DNA of 64,000 bases from Gamarada debralockiae (GCA_002803225.1 NXFV01000911.1:62001-126000), one strand, 5' to 3'. Positions 1-11,999 are shown, numbered from the stretch's first letter. Numbers and translations are program-made. Notes: generated by a model from the sequence alone, not told the origin.

Positions 1-330
1 CGGCTTCGTGACAAAGCTTCTCCTGTGATACTGTTGCTTGTTCGGACCCATCTTATATCAGTCTTGAAGGTACGGCTTCCATTACACTATATTTTGATGA
101 TACTTATACATCGGTCTCCACGGCATAGAGGAGATGCAGTCTTGAGTCGTCGTCTGATTGAAATATGTCAATCCTCACTAGCGTGATTCGGCAAACCTTC
201 CATCCCAGCCTTGTCCCAAAGGCTCACTGTACTCTATCTCATCAGTAACATCCTTCTGTCCGTCTCACTACCGTGTCAAGAACCAACTTCTCATCACGCG
301 AACATAAAAATTGTGTCTGCAACTGTCATC

Positions 331-1244
331 ATGGACTCCCTCCGTTCAGTTCTCCAACCCATCACCCATAACCTCCCTGCTCCCATCCACGACCTCGGCG
401 TGTCCATTCTGGGCGACGCGTGCTACAAGACCCTCCTCCTCGACATCGACATCACAGCCACCGAGTGCATCAAGCTCGCCATCTCCAAAGGCTTAGGAAT
501 CGGTATCATTGCAGCCTCTTCCATCGTCAAAGTCCCCCAAATCATCAAGCTCGTCAACTCCAAATCCGCAGAAGGCGTTTCCTTCCTCTCCTACTTCCTC
601 GAAACCGCTGCCTACCTCATCTCGCTCGCATACAACTATCGCCAGGGATTCCCGTTCAGCACATATGGAGAGACAAGCTTCATTCTCGTGCAGAATGTGG
701 TCATCGCGGTCCTGGTTCTGAATTACAGTGGGAAAAAGAGCACAGCTGCCTTGTTCGTCGCACAGCTTGCAGCGAGCGCGGCCGGGTTGTTCAGTGATAA
801 TATCATTGATATGCAGAAGCTCAGCTACTTGCAGGCTGGTGCAGGTGTCTTGGGAGTTGCTAGCAAGCTTCCGCAGATTGTGGCTATTTGGCAAGAGGGT
901 GGAACTGGACAGTTGAGCGCTTTCGCTGTAAGTTTTCTAGCCTCATTTAATACATATCGATCTATGCTAATAGTTTTGATGCGCAGGTCTTCAACTACCT
1001 CGCCGGTTCCCTCTCTCGAATCTTCACAACGTTGCAGGAGGTTGATGACAAACTGATTCTCTACGGCTTCATTGCTGGCTTTGTGCTCAATGCTATCCTC
1101 GCGGCTCAGATGGTCTACTACTGGAATGCGCCGACGGCGAAGGCGAAGGGCAAGCAGAAGGAGAAGGTTCCTGTCGCTGCCACGTCGGGTTCGACCACTG
1201 CTACGCCCAAGGGAAAGAATCCCACCACACGCAGACGGGGATAG
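331..1244 (+). CDS. MPDU1-like PQ-loop membrane protein
   Basis: Two exons, 331-927 and 987-1244, joined over a 59-nt intron (donor gtaagt, branch tgctaat, acceptor gcgcag), give 284 residues. The product is a multi-pass membrane protein of the PQ-loop/MPDU1 family. It has two PQ-loop signatures, seen as VKVPQIIKLVNSKSAEGVS near residues 65-85 and SKLPQIVAIWQEGGTGQLS near residues 180-200; the second runs up to the splice junction and supports it. The human relative is required for use of mannose- and glucose-phosphate-dolichol in the ER, so a role in ER glycosylation or GPI assembly is inferred. The C-terminal tail after the last membrane segment is Lys/Arg-rich. An upstream in-frame ATG at 211 would add 40 residues of unlikely character; 331 begins where family similarity begins. 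Confidence 0.9.
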
Positions 1245-1749
1245 ATATTCTGCAGGTCATAGTCTTTTGTAATTGATTTCTTCTGACTCCTGCAATTTGC
1301 GGTCGCAGTCCATTAGTATAATTTTCGATCCATCGATCTGCGTTACAAAGTGAGATGCATTTGTTAACGATGTTGAAACTCTACAATTTGATCCTTCGCG
1401 ATGCACAACCCACCCAATACACAACCTGTTATCAGTTCATCATGGTTCGTCCCCAGGTTGTTGTCTGTAAAACCTCGCGATGATGACCTCCTCCCGAGGG
1501 CTTAAAGTGGTGGCGGAGTGCATGTCGAGTCCAGGGGGGCAGCCTTCTATTTTGCGGGCTCGAACCTCGTCCTCCCATTCATCTTCTTCTTGCTAAGATT
1601 GAGTAATAAATACATCTCCGCGCCAATATATTAATCAACACAGTATATGAATTCAATGGATTATCATTGTCTCTTCCGACGGGACCAGAGGAATTATTTG
1701 CAGCATTGGAGAGACATTTCTGAGAAGTTCTCGCCGCAGCCTTGTCCGT
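1245..1749. other. Intergenic, nothing recognised
   Basis: This is the 3' flank of the PQ-loop gene and the space before the CorA-like locus. It has only short ORFs. A GGGCTCGAACC stretch near 1554 resembles a tRNA T-arm, but no matching acceptor stem was found. Confidence 0.5.
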
Positions 1750-2322
1750 ATGTCGTGTTCCGCCACTTGTCTGTCAGTCTCTCTCGGACTATTCTTTAAT
1801 TTTGGATACTTACACGACTCCAAGGAGTCGACGGTGGAGGTCAGCCACAGTGAGGTGACAGACTCGAACGTTGTCAATGCGCTACAAGATACTTCCAAAT
1901 CGCACCTTGGCCAAGGATGGGGCCAACTTCGAGTACTGTAAGAGACAACGCAAATTCCTGATATGAATTCCGCTGACTTAGAGACGACAAGGCTGACGCC
2001 CGCCCGAAAATTGTTGCTGGATGGGGAAGGTAGACATATCGGCACTCCAGAAGCTCCACTACCATTCTCTCAGGCTACTTTCAATCACATGGTTGAGATC
2101 TTGGATTTTCACAAAGGATTCTTCAACAATCGGGAGCATTGCCAGGTGGCCAGGCTGGATTCTGAACAGAACATCAAGAGCAAGTCAAAGTACCCAACAG
2201 CTTCAAAGTTGTGATACCGAATAACCAGCTTATCATGTTTCTACATTGAGACCTTCCCTTATACTGAGAAATGGTTTAAAGTGTTTGTAGCCTTCAATCC
2301 TCAAACCCAAGTTACGTCCGTC
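1750..2322 (+). other. Unresolved 5' part of the CorA-like gene
   Basis: Open stretches at 1750-1941 and 1963-2214 lie in the same frame as the CorA-like gene that follows. The segment beginning PLPFSQATFNHMVEILDFH resembles the conserved N-terminal part of fungal CorA-like proteins. The frame is broken by TAA at 1939-1941 and TGA at 2212-2214, and runs open again from 2215 into the main gene. A gtaaga donor sits across the first stop (1938), but no intron pair that restores the frame at both stops was found. Either small introns were missed or the 5' end is decayed. Confidence 0.4.
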
Positions 2323-3366
2323 ATGCTCCATAACTTGCTGGACCGTGAGCTGCAGTTCATCTACAGTCGACTCAACGAAACTGCTTTACATTCCCTCACG
2401 ATCCACCCAATGTTCGTCCTCGTCTTAATAACAGAACTCATCTTTAACGCGGCACAAGTACAGGTTGAAGCTGCGTTGAGCGATTCAATCCGACTACGGA
2501 ACGAAGCGAATTTGGGCGACAACAAAGCCATCAGGCATCTCGTCAAAGAAAATCTCGATATCGAACAGGCTGCGACAAAGGCATTTGGAAAAGAACAGGA
2601 GATTCTTGGTCTTTTCGAAATGATGGAATGCTCAATCAAAATGGGCAGGAAGGTCATTTCTTGGTGCAACGACCTCGAGCTTGCTGGTGCGACGGAAGAC
2701 CAGAAGATTCGATTCGATACAGCCGGGCAGATAATTCGCAACAGGTTGGAATACCTGGTTGATGGGCTAGATCTGCAGTTGATTCGAGTGAGGAGGGCTC
2801 AAAGCCATTCTCGCCTGAATCGGACGGGCGTAAGTAGCTCCTTTCCAACGCAGATTAACACAGCTAACAAGCTACCAGTTCGAAGCACGAAACGCAACCA
2901 TCGGAAACAAATTCAACGCCCGCATATCCAAGCAAAGCAGAGATATAGCCAGAGAGAGCAGACGCGACTCTTCAGCAATGAAAGCCATCGCCGTTCTAAC
3001 AATGTTCTTTCTGCCTGGCACGTTCGTCGCTGTACGACCTCCTCAACTGCTCTACTATCCTCCCAAAAACTGCGCACGAAGAGCTAATCATCACAGGCCT
3101 TCTTCGCAATGCCACTTTTCGATTGGTCAGCACCAAACTCCAGTCCCGTCACCACCTCGAGATTTTGGATCTACTGGGTAGTCACAATACCTGCCACGAT
3201 CTTTGTGCTAGGGATTTGGAGAATTTGGTATAAATTCCAGGAATGGAGGGATTGGACGGGGAATGGGAAGAGTTTTGTTGTGGACTTTTCGGCTTGGGTG
3301 AGATCTGGAAGTTTCAAGATTGATGAGGAGGCGGCTATTGACATGACGAAGCCGCATCCTGATTGA
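2323..3366 (+). CDS. CorA-like two-TM fungal protein
   Basis: Three exons, 2323-2829, 2879-3031 and 3097-3366, keep one frame across introns of 49 and 65 nt. The first in-frame ATG of the open stretch is 2323, but the true start is probably upstream (see 1750-2322). The protein has a long helical cytoplasmic region and then two membrane segments: the first begins SSAMKAIAVLTMFFLPGTFV and the second is WIYWVVTIPATIFVLGIW. This helix plus 'DSSAMK' signature is typical of the fungal CorA-like Mg2+ transporter superfamily. The GMN selectivity motif of true CorA channels is not seen; MPLFDW stands after the first segment. Ion transport is therefore uncertain, and many such fungal proteins have no known function. 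Confidence 0.75.
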
Positions 3367-4317
3367 AAGCGATGTTTGTTTGCACATGTGGGGAGCATGC
3401 AGATGCGGGCTGTAAGATGGGGTAGTGAAATTCTGTGCACCTGGTAAGGCAAGTGCATGACCGGATTCAGATCTTGCGGATTCTAAATGTGAAGGAGCAT
3501 TCGTGAGTATGGAGGTGCCTTTTCTTTGGGCTTCTTGCAGCATGTATTAGATGAGTCCTTCAATCAATGACTTTTTCCCACTTCTTATCCGGGCAAGCGC
3601 TGCATCTCCACATCCTTGCAGGGGCCGAAAGGGTCAGCAGCAGCAGTTGCAATCATTGGTCTTACTCAGCAAGAGCCAGAGCAGGCCGATGCCTTTCAGG
3701 CAGAAGTTCGCTTGCTGAATGATATCACGTGATACACATGACTCTGGTACAGGATGACTCACTTCGCATTTTCTTCTACAGTGACTCCTAACAATGGGCA
3801 GCTTCCAGAAAGGAGCCAGAGCTGTAACAGAGCTTAGGGTATGGCATCGTTTGAACACCCTGAGCTTTTTCTTGTTGTCTATTGATACAGAGGATGCAGG
3901 CTCAACATGGCCCAAGAGTCCAAGAGAAACGCATGGGCAAGCATTGATGCACTAACAGATTAGGGCATTTCACACATCAACTAGCAACGAATTTATGAGT
4001 GGTTCAGTGACGAATTAGTGGAATGAATTAAGCAATTTCAGTCTTGAGTAACCTTTGCCATGAGGTCAGTGACCAAACTCAATTGCCTAATATGGAGCCC
4101 AAGGATTGTAAGATCCGTATTTGATTCAAGTTGTTTCTATAGTGGCCATTTCCTTACCCAACTGTTTTACCTGGCAAAGATTCTTTGGGTGTTTTGAAAT
4201 TGGTGCATGAGTACCTCTGAATGTGCAGTGAAATTATTGAATGAGGTTCTGCACCGGGTCGCTAAGGCAGATTCGCCAGGCGCACACGAATTTAGGCAGT
4301 GTTGCCTTCACAGACAT
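3367..4317. other. Intergenic, promoter side of the VIT/vWA gene
   Basis: No convincing coding region is present. A CACGTG core in the palindrome ATCACGTGAT lies at 3726-3731. ORFs here are short and have no recognisable similarity. Confidence 0.5.
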
Positions 4318-4318
4318 C

Positions 4319-4325
4319 TATAAAA
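4319..4325 (+). promoter_or_regulatory. TATA box of the VIT/vWA gene
   Basis: TATAAAA lies 101 nt before the ATG at 4426, in a CT-rich leader, a normal spacing for a mould gene. It is a sequence match only. Confidence 0.5.
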
Positions 4326-4425
4326 CCCCCCATCCATTTGCCATTACCTATCCTCCTCAACTTTATCAACTCAACTTTTTGACTCCATTATATCATATCG
4401 GAGTTCACATACACAACTGCGCACC

Positions 4426-7400
4426 ATGGCGTACAGCTCGTACCTCTGTGGTTGCTACTATTACAGCACCCAGGTATTGCCGTGGCAATGCCGAAGCAAA
4501 CAGTACCTACCCTTACTGGATAGCGAAGCGCACAGCACCATCCTTTCCACCACATCCAAAACAGTACTCAAGCAAACTTTCACCAACCCATCCTCCGAAG
4601 AAGCCATCAAGGAATGCATCTACACTTTTCCCTTGTACGACGGAGTTAGCGTTGTGGGATTTACTTGCAAGATTGGCTCGAGAGTCCTGACCGGCCTTGT
4701 CAAGGAGAAGGTCAAGGCTAAGGAGATTTTCGATCAGGCAGTCGCCAAGGGCGAAACTGCAGGTCTTCTTGAGCAGGCTCCTGAGGCATCTGATGTCTTC
4801 AGCACTAAGTTGGGCAATATTCCTGCTGGCAAGAGCGTCATCGTTGAGATTACGTATATTGGCGAATTGAAGCATCATGAGACTGAAAGCATCCGATTCA
4901 CTATTCCGACAAGCATCGCTCCTCGATATGGGCAGGGTCCTTCTCATGCCATGGCCGGTGGCAGCCAAGTCCAGCAAGAAGGAGGCATCAAGATTACCGT
5001 CGATGTCAACATGCCTGATGGTTCTTTCATCAAGGGTGTTCAATCGCCGTCGCATCCGATCGCAGTCTCGATGGGAGCATTGTCAACAGCTACCGACGCT
5101 GAGCCGACGATGAACAAGGCATCCGCGACCTTGTCTCTTGGAAGTGCTGCGCTGGAGAAAGACTTTGTCTTGATCGTCCAATCCAAGCACATCGATATCC
5201 CAAAGGCTATCTTGGAAATTCACCCGACCATTCCTCATCATCGCGCATTGATGGCAACTCTCGTCCCCAAATTCTCGCTTCCTCCTTCTCGACCCGAAAT
5301 CGTCTTCGTCGCTGACCGAAGTGGTAGCATGAGTCGCAATATTCCCATGCTGATTTCTGCAATGAAGGTCTTCCTCAAATCCATGCCTGTCGGCGTGAAG
5401 TTCAACATTTGTTCTTTCGGAGATAGCGCCACTTTTCTCTGGTCGCAAAGCAAGAGCTACACCAGCGAGACTCTACAAGAAGCTACCGCACATGTCGAGA
5501 CTTTTAACGCAAATATGGGTGGAACTGAGACTTTCCAGGCAGTCAAGGCGACAATTGAGAAGCGATTCACAGATCTGCCATTGGAGATCATACTTCTAAC
5601 CGATGGCGACATCTGGCGCCAGGAGGAACTCTTTGCGTATCTCAACCAACAAGTCAAGCTGACGGATGGAAAGATCAGGATGTTCTCGCTGGGTATAGGA
5701 AATGGCGTCTCCAGCGCTTTGATCGAGGGACTTGCGCGGGCAGGTAATGGATTCTCTCAGAGCGTGCAACAAGGTGAGCGATTGGACAGCAGTGTGGTCC
5801 GCATGCTTCGAGGCGCCTTGTCTCCTCACATCACCGATTACACGCTCGAGGTCAAATATGAAAAGGATGACGACGACTTCGAACTCATCGACAAAGTCAC
5901 AGAGGGTATGAAGGTCCTGCTGTCCGATATCGATACCCCTCAACCAATACCGCAAGAACCAAAGCCAACTATCTCCTTGTTCGACGCCAGCGTCGATCCC
6001 GAAAAGGAGGACATCAAGATGCAAGATATTAAGGACCTTCCAGACGTCCCACATCCGAAGCTTCTTCAAGCACCACACAAGATACCTAGCCTCTTCGCAT
6101 TCTCCCGAACAACCGTTTACCTCCTCATGTCACCAGAGACAATCCAGCGAAATCCGATAGCGGTTGTGCTTCGTGCCACATCTTCGCATGGTCCGCTTGC
6201 CCTTGAGATTCCAATCGAGCCACTTCCCACACCTGCCGAGACCATCCATCAGTTGGCTGCCAAGAAAGCCGTTCAGGACCTTGAAGAGGGTAGAGGCTGG
6301 ATCTTTGACGCCGAAGATCAAGCCGGAGTCCTTATAGAGGACCGGTATCCCAGCCTTTTTGAGGACCTGGTGCAAAGAGAAGCTGTGAGACTGGGTGAAC
6401 AATTCCAGGTTGCTGGCAGATGGTGTTCTTTTGTGGCCGTTGCTGCGAATGACACAGAGATTGCCGCAAAGCAGGAAGAGCAAGGTGAAGCTATGGCGCA
6501 TAACGCGCATGATCATGAATTCGCTCGTAAGTGCACCTTGTCCAATCGTTCAGTTGAGTTCAAATATTGACATTTCGAGAGAATACACTCCCTCTGACCC
6601 CAGTTCCGCTATGGGTAACGCAAACTTCTCGTTTGATAGCTTCAGCGCCGTACACAGCCCACCGTCGCCTGAGCCCACCGAACAGAAACGCGCCCGGAAT
6701 GCCGGTGCATTAGCTCGCTTTAGACAGAGAAGAGTAAGTTATTATCCCAGCAGTTATTCCTTCATTCTGGTTGAATCATTGAACTCTACTCCCGACATTG
6801 AGTTGGAGGAGGTACCATTAGGATTCGGAACTCTTGAAACCCCGGCTTACTTTCAATCTTTCAACTCGTTTGAGCAATTGCTGACTCCAAAATTTTCACA
6901 GTCCGCCGCCTCTCCCGCCAGTCCCCAGAAACTCCAAGATTTTCAGATGGGCCTCATGCAGCTGGAACAACAGAACAAGAAGCGTCAAATGATGGTACCA
7001 CAGCAGTCTTTCGACTCTATGGTCTTCGCCCAACAACATATGCAACAACAAGTAGCGTCTCCATTCAATTCACAGCTATATCAGCCTCAGCAACCGTAAG
7101 TGATTCTTCATCTTCACCCTTTTTATCCAGATTCGTGACTTCCAAATTGTTCGCTCTGTTTGAACGATTGTTTTGAATCGTTTAAGTCTTCTGGACGACT
7201 AGAAGCCAACCTTTCAATCAATCTGAACGACTAATTCAGCAATGGTTTACTTATTTTGGCCGGATTCATGATCCACTCCTTTAACCATATCTCTGGGGTT
7301 TGAAATTACGGAAATACCTCGGACCTAATCTTTCTCTTTTATTGAGCGATTGCTGACATTGAAACTACACAGTCCAAGGGACCCATTCTATGGTAGCATG

Positions 7401-8111
7401 GCATCGTCAGCTGCCCCGTGTCCACCCTCAGCAGCTGTCATGGGAAGCTATAGCTTTGCAGGTTCTAGTGATCAAGGTGAGATAACATACAATCTACCTA
7501 CTCCTCAAAAAGGTCGTGGGTACACGCCCACATACGCAACTCTGCAAGGTCTGCAAGGTCAGATATTGAGTGAGGACCTTCGACATCGTTCGCATTCGTT
7601 CAAAGCTAATGATACTATAGGAATGCCTAGCAGCCCAAAGAGCTCCCGCTCTCGCTCAGGTGACGTGCACCGCAAACGAACCGCTGGCTTAACGATGCCA
7701 CGCATAGCTGGATCCAACACCTACCAGGGTCCGAATTTCAGCAAAACACAAGCTAAACCCGAGCCTGTGAACTGGGCGACCAAGTCGGTCTCCGACAAGG
7801 TCTTCGCTCTCATCTCTCTGCAAGACTTCGAGGGCTCATGGTCTGTGAACGATGAGATTCCCCGAATCATGGGCTTTGAGATCCCGAAGCCGCCTCAAGG
7901 AGTTGATGAGAAAGTCTGGACGACCTTGGTCGTTTCTGCTTACTTGGAGGTTAACTGTGCTGCGGAACAAGGAACTTGGGGCTTGGTAGATCAGAAAGCG
8001 GGAGACTGGTTGAAAGCGGGAGATTGGTTGAAGGGCAGCGTGAAGACTGGTTTAGAGGATGCGGAGAAGGAAGCTCGGGAGCTTGTCAAGAAATGGGCAC
8101 GTGTTGAGTGA
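4426..8111 (+). CDS. VIT and vWA domain protein (ITIH/PARP4-like)
   Basis: Proposed exons are 4426-6526, 6582-6733, 6902-7095 and 7373-8111 (1061 residues; the sum is a multiple of three). Residues about 15-150 form a VIT domain (ends near GNIPAGKSVIVEITYIGEL). A von Willebrand A domain follows at about 285-460 with the metal site DRSGSMS and a later LLTDGD. A low-complexity Ser/Gln/Pro linker leads to a C-terminal region (FALISLQDFEGSW, TTLVVSAYLEV) like the end of vault PARP4/ITIH relatives. No ADP-ribosyltransferase domain is seen. Function in fungi is unknown; protein binding through vWA is inferred. The second and third introns are less certain because they stay open in frame. An in-frame microduplication (KAGDWL twice) lies at about 7993-8031. 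A further small intron near 7557-7620 (ending ctaatgatactatag) cannot be excluded. Confidence 0.82.
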
Positions 8112-8385
8112 TGCAACTCTTTGGACAGTCTGTATTGGGATTCGGTTCGGAAATAGGAACAAGCAATTGGGTATTGATTCTTCATTAATAATTGGAAGGG
8201 CCTTAAGTAAATGAAAACAACATTTCCGCCAACATCTAGGCTAGGCCTCTTTCCCCACCGCCTCCCCGTCAATCTATCAGTCTAGCGCAGCCATCTACCC
8301 TTCCACGTCTCCGTAACAACACGACACCAGTAAACACCCTCTATCCGTTGAGGTTCAGTGGCGAATTACAAGTAAAAGCATTCAA

Positions 8386-9453
8386 CTACGGGTTCTTGAA
8401 CGCATCAATCATGCTCTGAATAGATGCGTATGCGCCAAGACCCGCAGTCGCCAATGCACCTCCCAAATAAATAACATTGAAGACATTCATGTATAACATA
8501 CCGCCCATGAATCCTCTCACCCAGCGTCTTCTTCCAGTATCGTGTCTCGTGACTGCCTCAGTATTTGGAATAAAGCCCTCGCCATCGCCAAGAGTATTCA
8601 CCTGATGAAGTAGCCGAGCGCGAGAAGTGGAGGGAAGGAATAACAGAACTGAATGACGCAGAATGCGGTGACGACGCCAACGAGTCCGAAGAAATCGGGG
8701 ATGGAAGCCCCGATAATGAATGCGATAGACCAGTAAACGGGTACGATTGCCGCCCAGACTATCTTTCCGTTCCCGGTGGTGAGCGGCGGGAAGTTGAAGA
8801 GGTCAATTAAGTGCTGGTTGTAGAGGACCTTGATGCCGATGCTGCAGTAGAGTCCAGCTGCAATCATACCAGAGATGACAGCGAGCATGTCGCCCACGGT
8901 TTCTGTGGAGCGTGTCACTGGGTGAGGGGAAGAGTTCTTGGAGAGAACGTACGCCAGCCATATGGAGACACGCCTTGGTACGAAATGGAGTAGGTGTATT
9001 GTCCTTGATAGTGGTAGCAGTAGCATCCGTACACCATGTAGACAGTATAGATGAAGAGCTGAGCGCCCACATAGCCTTTATGAAGTCACGGGCTCGTGTC
9101 ATTTCAGCCTAGTCAATTCAGTATGTTATCGTGATCTTCTAGGGAAGCAGACGTACCACAAATTCAACGAAAAGCTGACCGACTCCATAAGCGTAAACAC
9201 CTGCATCAAACCGACGACAGAGCCGATAAAACTGCTTGGGTCTGGTAGAGCGCTGTTGTGGATGAAGGGAGGGTAAACTCCATTAGCGTCCGGCGTGATA
9301 CTCGTCACGTTTACAGAACCTCCAACGGAACCGAGGACCGCTATTGAGTAGTTGGGGGCACTATGAGCAATGACGCCCATCGAAATGAACATGATCATCA
9401 GATTGAGGAAGATAGCTGCGTTCGCTAGCCAGCCAAACTTTTGAAGAGTTCAA
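8386..9453 (-). pseudogene. Amino-acid permease (AAAP family) pseudogene
   Basis: Reading the minus strand from 9453, the C-terminal half of a fungal neutral amino-acid permease is recognisable in order: FGWLANAAIFLNL, AHSAPNYSIAVLG, AYGVGQLFVEFV, AEMTRARDFIKAMW, YTVYMVYGCYCYHYQGQYTY, SGMIAAGLYCSIGIKVLYN, IVPVYWSIAFIIGASIPDFF and the tail RRRWVRGFMGG...NVIYLGGALATAG. A TGA at about 9453 ends the frame upstream, and the N-terminal half is missing. Three one-base losses move the frame: near 9198 (before AYGVGQ), near 9066 (after AMW) and near 8604 (after GYFI). A gtacgt donor and ctag acceptor remain at about 9104-9160. This is a broken, 5'-truncated gene bordering transposon-like DNA. Confidence 0.8.
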
Positions 9454-10674
9454 AACGGACAGCCAACCTTTCAAACGATGGCATACGCTTGATTCGATAC
9501 GGGATAGCACCCACCGTTCTGTATTAGATCTTACGGCTAAAATAACCTTCGAGTTCCTAGTTCTAGTCTTGGAGGCGCTGAACTAGCTGATTGGCTACAA
9601 CGAAAGTTGAGCATTCTCTGAGCTTATTCCCCTAGTATAAAAGGCCATTATTTCCAGTCTTCCGGGCAGATTGGATATTTCAAATGATTACTACGGGCAT
9701 TTAAATATGGCCAATGTAATAACCACCTTCCCTTGGGGTAAAAGCATAAATAGCTGTCAAATATTAGCTTATATTTCTTATGTTTGCTATTGATTGAATC
9801 TGAAAATTATCCCGCTTGCCAAGGATCGAATCCTTGTATTGGACTCAGGTCATCTGGGGCCTGCGTGCGCCCTAGCCTAAACCAGCGAGCTCGGACAATT
9901 ATTTCAGAGCTTTCTTACGCCTCGTCAGCCAACAATACGAAAATCCCGGACTTAGGCGTACTTCCAAAACATAGCTTAAGATAATTGTTTAAGTATCCGC
10001 CTTCGGGCTAATGGACGGCGAATATGACAACTCCAACCGAAACGTACAACTAAGCACTTAAGCGCAAGCTCAACGAGCTAAGAAAACAGTCTTTGGCGCC
10101 CTCCGAACTAGGGGCTAGAAAGAAGTCGCATTATGGCTGGTGTGGACATCGGGTCCATCGCCACGCACGTAAAGAATCACAATCTTTTGCTTCAGCTCTT
10201 ATTAGTTCCGGACTGCAAATAAGGACTCAGCTGGTGAAGCTAAATGATCAGCTCAACTTGGCCGAAACAATATTTTCCATTACCCCTGATCGACATAATG
10301 ACTTCCGTCAGTCGATTATCATTGTCTAACGGGTGGGCAGCAATTGCTGATTAGAGAGGGACCTAGATTACTCCGAATACAGCGCAAGGTACCGCTAAAT
10401 GAAGGATAGGCGTCAGGCCAATAGAGCTGAGTTGAGACATAAGAACTTTGCTGTTTCCATTTGTCAACTATTGCATTTCAGTCGGTCGTTGGTGAATGAC
10501 CATTGGAGTCAGTTGCCAGGTTACTCCGATTATTACATTGCTTACTGAAAGTCACAGCTAGGATCTACGTCTAACTATCATGAATTCTTGGCCCAGAGTC
10601 TCCCCGAGCGCAAGGCGTGAACAGGAGTCCATCAAGCAAGGAGGAGTCAGACGGGGTCAGACCCAGGAAAATAA
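9454..10674. other. Degenerate AT-rich tract, probable repeat debris
   Basis: No gene is recognised. The permease pseudogene stops abruptly at the left border. The tract is rich in stops in all frames. One open segment (10093-10329, +) has no recognisable family. Its place between a truncated gene and a secreted-protein gene suggests inserted and decayed mobile DNA, but no terminal repeats were identified. Confidence 0.4.
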
Positions 10675-10680
10675 TATAAA
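10675..10680 (+). promoter_or_regulatory. TATA box of the secreted Cys-rich gene
   Basis: TATAAA stands 114 nt before the ATG at 10794, so the gene keeps a plausible core promoter inside an otherwise decayed tract. Confidence 0.45.
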
Positions 10681-10793
10681 TTCCTGAGAGTTCCTCTGTC
10701 ATTCCGAAGTTTTTAAATTTACAGTACACCTAATCCGCCTTCTATCTAACGTCACCCACAACGCCAGCAAACGATCCCATCCAAACCGCCAAA

Positions 10794-11180
10794 ATGAAGA
10801 TTGTCTCTGCTACTATCGGACTCCTCTTCCTCCCTGCGTCGACTCTCGCCGTATCCGGAGGCCGCTGCTCTAACAACTGGGGAAATGATTGCATCTGCCT
10901 CGACTCTGGTGTGTGCGTGAACGATTATGGCGGCAAGGCATACACCGGGTCCCCCGGAAACTACCCGTGTCCCAGCGATCCCAACAATATCATGGCCTGC
11001 GTTATCAAGCCATGCCCCCAAGTCGGCGGCAATACTCAGTGTCTATGGGATAACGGTTGCGGCTCGGTGAACTCTGGTATGTGTATCTAATGACGCTCTT
11101 GAACATTTGACACGCTGACCCAGGTTGCAATAGCTCAAGTTTGCCCTGGTGGAAACGATTTTGTCTGCTGCAACCTGTAA
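10794..11180 (+). CDS. Small secreted cysteine-rich protein
   Basis: Exons 10794-11076 and 11134-11180, over a 57-nt intron (donor gtatgt, acceptor aatag), encode 109 residues. An alternative acceptor (cccag at 11121-11123) gives a tail without cysteines; the chosen one ends CPGGNDFVCC and keeps the pattern. Residues 1-19 (MKIVSATIGLLFLPASTLA) are a clear signal peptide. The mature part has twelve cysteines, an even number, including CSNNWGNDCICLD and ACVIKPCP, consistent with six disulfides and life outside the cell. The C-terminal CPGG.DF.CC resembles endings of small fungal secreted domains linked to wall-active enzymes. No catalytic motif is seen. A role as an effector or antimicrobial protein is an inference from size, export and cysteine content. 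Confidence 0.78.
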
Positions 11181-11999
11181 CTATTCGTGCTAGGACTGAA
11201 AAGGCGGGAGATGCGGAGGGGAGTCGTTTCTTTTCTACGTATTCTCTGTGAGGTAGTTCTAGATACTGTTTAACGTTAGTCCTTGTTTCAACAACATTGA
11301 CTTCGCCAAAATATACACTATTTGTCTCGGCCATGTATAGCTCTCTATAAACCACAGTTCACTCTTTTAGCTCGTCGAAGGAACCCACACCCCTCTTCGG
11401 TGGATGCAATCTCCAATGAACGAGATCCTGATCCCTGGTCGAATGCACGTACCCGACGAGCCTTTCTAGTATCGAAGGCAGTCGTAAATCCCAGGGCTGG
11501 CCAGTTTATGTAATCCGGTTCTGGGATTGAAGTGTTTTTTATTGAAACGTTTCAATAGAAAGCACTTCGATCCTAAAATAATGTAATAGGGCTGGTGGCG
11601 ACCAACAAACAGCTTGTGGCAAGCACAGCCAATTAGCGACACTCTTGAAGGCGATACAGACAAGAAATGACCCAGGATTAGAGGTAGACACATATTGTAC
11701 TTGGGCAAGCATAGCAGCTCGACCGCATGGCAAGCAGGGGCAAATACGGAATGGCCAAAGCAAACCTTAGGCTTTGACGAATCGGGAGAGAGTACGGAGA
11801 CAGCGGCATAAAGTGACGGGATTATAGGCCATAAAGTTATGCAGTCCACTAAAAGGCCCTGTAAGGTCTCAGAGGTCCCCCTGAAGGATATAATTCGCCT
11901 AATTAATCGACGCAAGGGGGCAAATCAGCTAACTCAAGAATTATTAAAGATATGCTCTAGTTATATACACTAACCGTCTCTTGGCCCTTCTTTCGGCCT
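11181..11999. other. AT-rich flank of transposon relic
   Basis: No gene is recognised. A perfect 16-nt palindrome, ATTGAAACGTTTCAAT, lies at about 11541-11556. The tract leads into the Tc1-type relic and may include its untranslated or terminal part; no paired terminal repeat was found. Confidence 0.35.

Noticed and set aside
1480..1600. tRNA-like GGGCTCGAACC with TCCTCCCA after it
   Set aside because: No complementary 5' acceptor arm or cloverleaf could be built upstream.
2190..2228. A 39-nt intron that would skip the TGA in the CorA-like gene
   Set aside because: Too short for introns in this window (46 nt and up for those with good signals) and without a branch site.
9780..9860. tRNA-like AGGATCGAATCCT stem-loop
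   Set aside because: The T-arm fits roughly, but no acceptor, D-arm or anticodon arm pairs with it.
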